Positions 62,621 to 64,000 of a stretch of 64,000 bases of DNA are shown one piece after another. Position 1 is the first letter of the stretch, and each line of letters begins with the position of its first letter. The translations under genes and the position numbers were made by a program. The DNA is from Olleya namhaensis (GTDB taxonomy: Bacteria; Bacteroidota; Bacteroidia; Flavobacteriales; Flavobacteriaceae): positions 62,001 to 126,000 of the forward strand of contig NZ_FORM01000003.1 in assembly GCF_900114005.1 (NCBI RefSeq), given 5' to 3'. Below the pieces are notes generated by a model. It made no database searches, was not told the DNA's origin, and saw only the letters and a program-made list of their open reading frames with translations.

Positions 62621-62791
62621 ATGTTTGGATTATTTAAGAAGAAAAGTGAGTTAGATAAACTTCAAGATAAATACAAAAAATTATTAGAAGAGTCGTTTAA
62701 ATTATCAACTACTAATAGAAGTGAGAGTGATAAAAAACAAGCAGAAGCACAAGTTGTATTAGAGCAAATAGAAGCGCTTCAAAAAAATTAA
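62621..62791 (+). CDS. Lacal_2735 family small protein
   Basis: A 56-residue helical, charged protein beginning MFGLFKKKSELDKLQDKYKK and ending QIEALQKN. It matches my recollection of the Lacal_2735 family, a short flavobacterial protein of unknown function whose opening MFGLFKKK is almost invariant. A good promoter precedes it and its stop codon overlaps the convergent hydrolase gene by 4 bp. Confidence 0.85.
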   Translation: MFGLFKKKSELDKLQDKYKKLLEESFKLSTTNRSESDKKQAEAQVVLEQIEALQKN

Positions 62792-63579
62792 ACTACTATT
62801 GCTTTGCTTCTAAGAAAGTCTAAACTTGTTTTGTTAAACAATAACGGTTGTTCCACATTAACCACATGTCCACATTTTTCAACTACATATAATATTGAAG
62901 ATGAATGCGATTTTACTATATCCTTTATGGATGGTAAAAACAAATGATCCTCTGCTCCCATGACGTAAAGTGTTGGGATTTGAATATCCTTTGCTCTAAA
63001 AAACCGAAGTAAAGGGTTGATCTCAGAGGTTAACTTAAACCATCTGATAAACTCTTTTTGATATAGTTTTTTAGCTTCGTTAACAAACAAAGATCTTGAC
63101 TTTTTATGATTTTTTTTCGGCATTATAATAAATGCAAAAAAACGATACAATAGCATATAAGGCACTACACTTTTAAAAATAACACCTAACTTAATCAAGA
63201 TTTGAGACCTAACATTAAGTTTCATTATAGCACCTCCCATTATCATACTTTGTACGCGTTTGGGATGTTTTTCGGCTAAATTTCTTATTAAAATGGTTCC
63301 TAAAGAAATACCAACAAAATGTGACATTTCAATCTTTAAATGATTGATAACCTCAAGAATATCATTAGTAATAGAATCAAAAGTATATTTAGAATTAAAG
63401 GTGTCTTTTAATCTAGGCTTGCTATTTCCGTGACCACGAAGGTCCAAAATAAGCACATTAAATTCTGCTTTAAAATCTCTAATTTGCTTGTACCATATGG
63501 AACTGCTCCCTCCTGCTCCATGGACAAAAGTCACCCATTGATTAGAATTAGCATTTAAATATGTAGAGTAGTTTAGCAA
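62788..63579 (-). CDS. Alpha/beta hydrolase
   Basis: 263 residues of the alpha/beta-hydrolase superfamily. Oxyanion HGAGGSS, nucleophile Ser in VGISLGT (about residue 93), Asp in GAEDHLF and His in CGHVVNVEQP form the triad. The start is a TTG at 63579; no ATG is near, and an exact TATTTTTG promoter box (63597-63604) lies 17 nt upstream, which supports it. Substrate unknown. MenH, missing from the men genes here, belongs to the same superfamily, but nothing links this gene to it. Confidence 0.82.
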   Translation of the reverse strand: MLNYSTYLNANSNQWVTFVHGAGGSSSIWYKQIRDFKAEFNVLILDLRGHGNSKPRLKDTFNSKYTFDSITNDILEVINHLKIEMSHFVGISLGTILIRNLAEKHPKRVQSMIMGGAIMKLNVRSQILIKLGVIFKSVVPYMLLYRFFAFIIMPKKNHKKSRSLFVNEAKKLYQKEFIRWFKLTSEINPLLRFFRAKDIQIPTLYVMGAEDHLFLPSIKDIVKSHSSSILYVVEKCGHVVNVEQPLLFNKTSLDFLRSKAIVV

Positions 63580-63596
63580 ATATTTTTTATGAGTTA

Positions 63597-63604
63597 CAAA
63601 AATA
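63597..63604 (-). promoter_or_regulatory. -7 promoter box of the alpha/beta hydrolase gene
   Basis: Minus-strand TATTTTTG, exact consensus, 17 nt before the TTG start. It lies just after the end of the cysteine desulfurase gene. Confidence 0.55.
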
Positions 63605-63618
63605 CGATATAAAAAGAC

Positions 63619-64000
63619 TTAAATATATTCTTTTAACACCTCAATAACATAATCTATTTCTTCTGTTGTATTATACTTACTAAAAGAAAAACGTAAAGAC
63701 GGTTTTTGCATATCATCATCACTTAAAATTTGAGATAATACATGACTTCCTTTAGAGCTTCCACTTTGGCAAGCACTTCCTTTAGAACATGCAATTCCTT
63801 TTAAATCTAATTGAAAAAGTAATATCAATGCTTTTTCTGGCGCAATTGGTAGGCAAGTATTTAAAACAGTATATGTGCTTTTTTCAAAATCGGCACTACT
63901 ACCATTAAATCCTACACCAGGAAAATTAGTTTCTAGTTGCTTTATAAAATATGTTTTAAGCGTTGTGATATATGCTTTTTCTTCTTCTAGATTTTGGTAA
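63619..64000 (-). CDS. Cysteine desulfurase (NifS/IscS-like), C-terminal part, cut by window edge
   Basis: The last 126 or so residues of a PLP-dependent cysteine desulfurase, reading in from the right edge without stop. The mobile active-site loop is visible as GIACSKGSACQSGSSKGSHV, with the persulfide-forming Cys in the ACQSG segment, followed by the RFSFSKYNTTEEID motif shared by NifS/IscS. It mobilises sulfur from cysteine for Fe-S clusters or tRNA thiolation. Loop length suggests the IscS/NifS group rather than SufS. The start is outside the window. Confidence 0.9.
   Translation of the reverse strand, partial: YQNLEEEKAYITTLKTYFIKQLETNFPGVGFNGSSADFEKSTYTVLNTCLPIAPEKALILLFQLDLKGIACSKGSACQSGSSKGSHVLSQILSDDDMQKPSLRFSFSKYNTTEEIDYVIEVLKEYI

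Noticed and set aside
62788-63579. Alpha/beta hydrolase as the missing MenH
   Set aside because: Superfamily is right, but it is 40 kb from the men genes, next to unrelated genes, and no MenH-specific residues could be assigned.
1-64000. tRNA, rRNA, insertion sequence, prophage or defence island
   Set aside because: No cloverleaf-like or rRNA-like sequences were seen, no transposase or phage proteins, and gene order and codon use look uniform throughout.

Overview
The window is 64 kb of AT-rich, gene-dense chromosome from a marine-type member of the Flavobacteriaceae (Bacteroidota). Evidence for this: PorQ of the type IX secretion system, several TAnnTTTG -7 promoter boxes typical of Bacteroidota with few obvious Shine-Dalgarno sequences, a menaquinone pathway, and small families known mainly from flavobacteria (CAL67264-type membrane protein, Lacal_2735-type protein, DUF2853, head-GIN proteins). 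I see no tRNA, rRNA, CRISPR array, transposase or prophage. Almost everything looks like vertically inherited core genome.

Layout. 1-2.9 kb: start of ettA (cut by the window edge), a small membrane protein, and a MarR / FMN-reductase / pirin operon. 3.1-7.4 kb: biotin-dependent acyl-CoA carboxylase beta subunit, a lipoprotein and a membrane-anchored DUF3352-like protein. 7.4-10.8 kb: a very large exported VIT-vWA-plug-TPR-DUF2135 chimera. 10.9-23.5 kb: menaquinone genes in blocks (menE-CPBP protease-menC; menA-menB with a metallo-hydrolase; hotdog thioesterase-menF-menD), interrupted by two paralogous unknowns, cvfB and DUF2853. 23.6-29 kb: porQ, two LysM proteins and lon. 29.3-32.3 kb: ECF sigma factor / anti-sigma-like / two adhesin-like beta-repeat proteins. 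32.4-36.4 kb: a polyamine/K+ channel operon (speD, channel, DUF4178, arginine/serine-rich lipoprotein, membrane-fused speE). 36.4-46 kb: UMF1 transporter, M48 protease lipoprotein, GH31 glucosidase and glgB-glgC-glgA. 46.1-52.8 kb: two msrB genes, a DinB-like protein, NDH-2, lpd, aroQ, an outer-membrane barrel and xerD. 52.9-57.7 kb: two tandem PAS histidine kinases, rny, a 6S RNA, zapA and a coiled-coil protein. 57.9-64 kb: M23 peptidase, TonB receptor, DUF2306, Lacal_2735 protein, alpha/beta hydrolase and the 3' end of a cysteine desulfurase.

Most interesting signals. (1) A short hairpin repeat, consensus TTTCMGCGAAAGCG, occurs in both orientations and several reading frames inside menE, menC, menD (twice) and menF, with a looser copy in the M48 gene. 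(2) A rod-shaped RNA with a long closing stem and a U-run lies between zapA and rny and fits 6S RNA. (3) The speD-K+ channel-DUF4178-lipoprotein-speE operon couples polyamine synthesis to a membrane channel and uncharacterised proteins. (4) The VIT-vWA protein carries a SusC-type carboxypeptidase-regulatory and plug module without a barrel. (5) Several genes have a -7 box only 4-8 nt before the start codon, suggesting leaderless mRNAs.

For eight genes I moved the start downstream of the longest open frame, because the upstream extension crosses a promoter box, precedes a signal peptide, or is absent from the family. All residue positions are hand-counted and approximate unless a specific residue is named.
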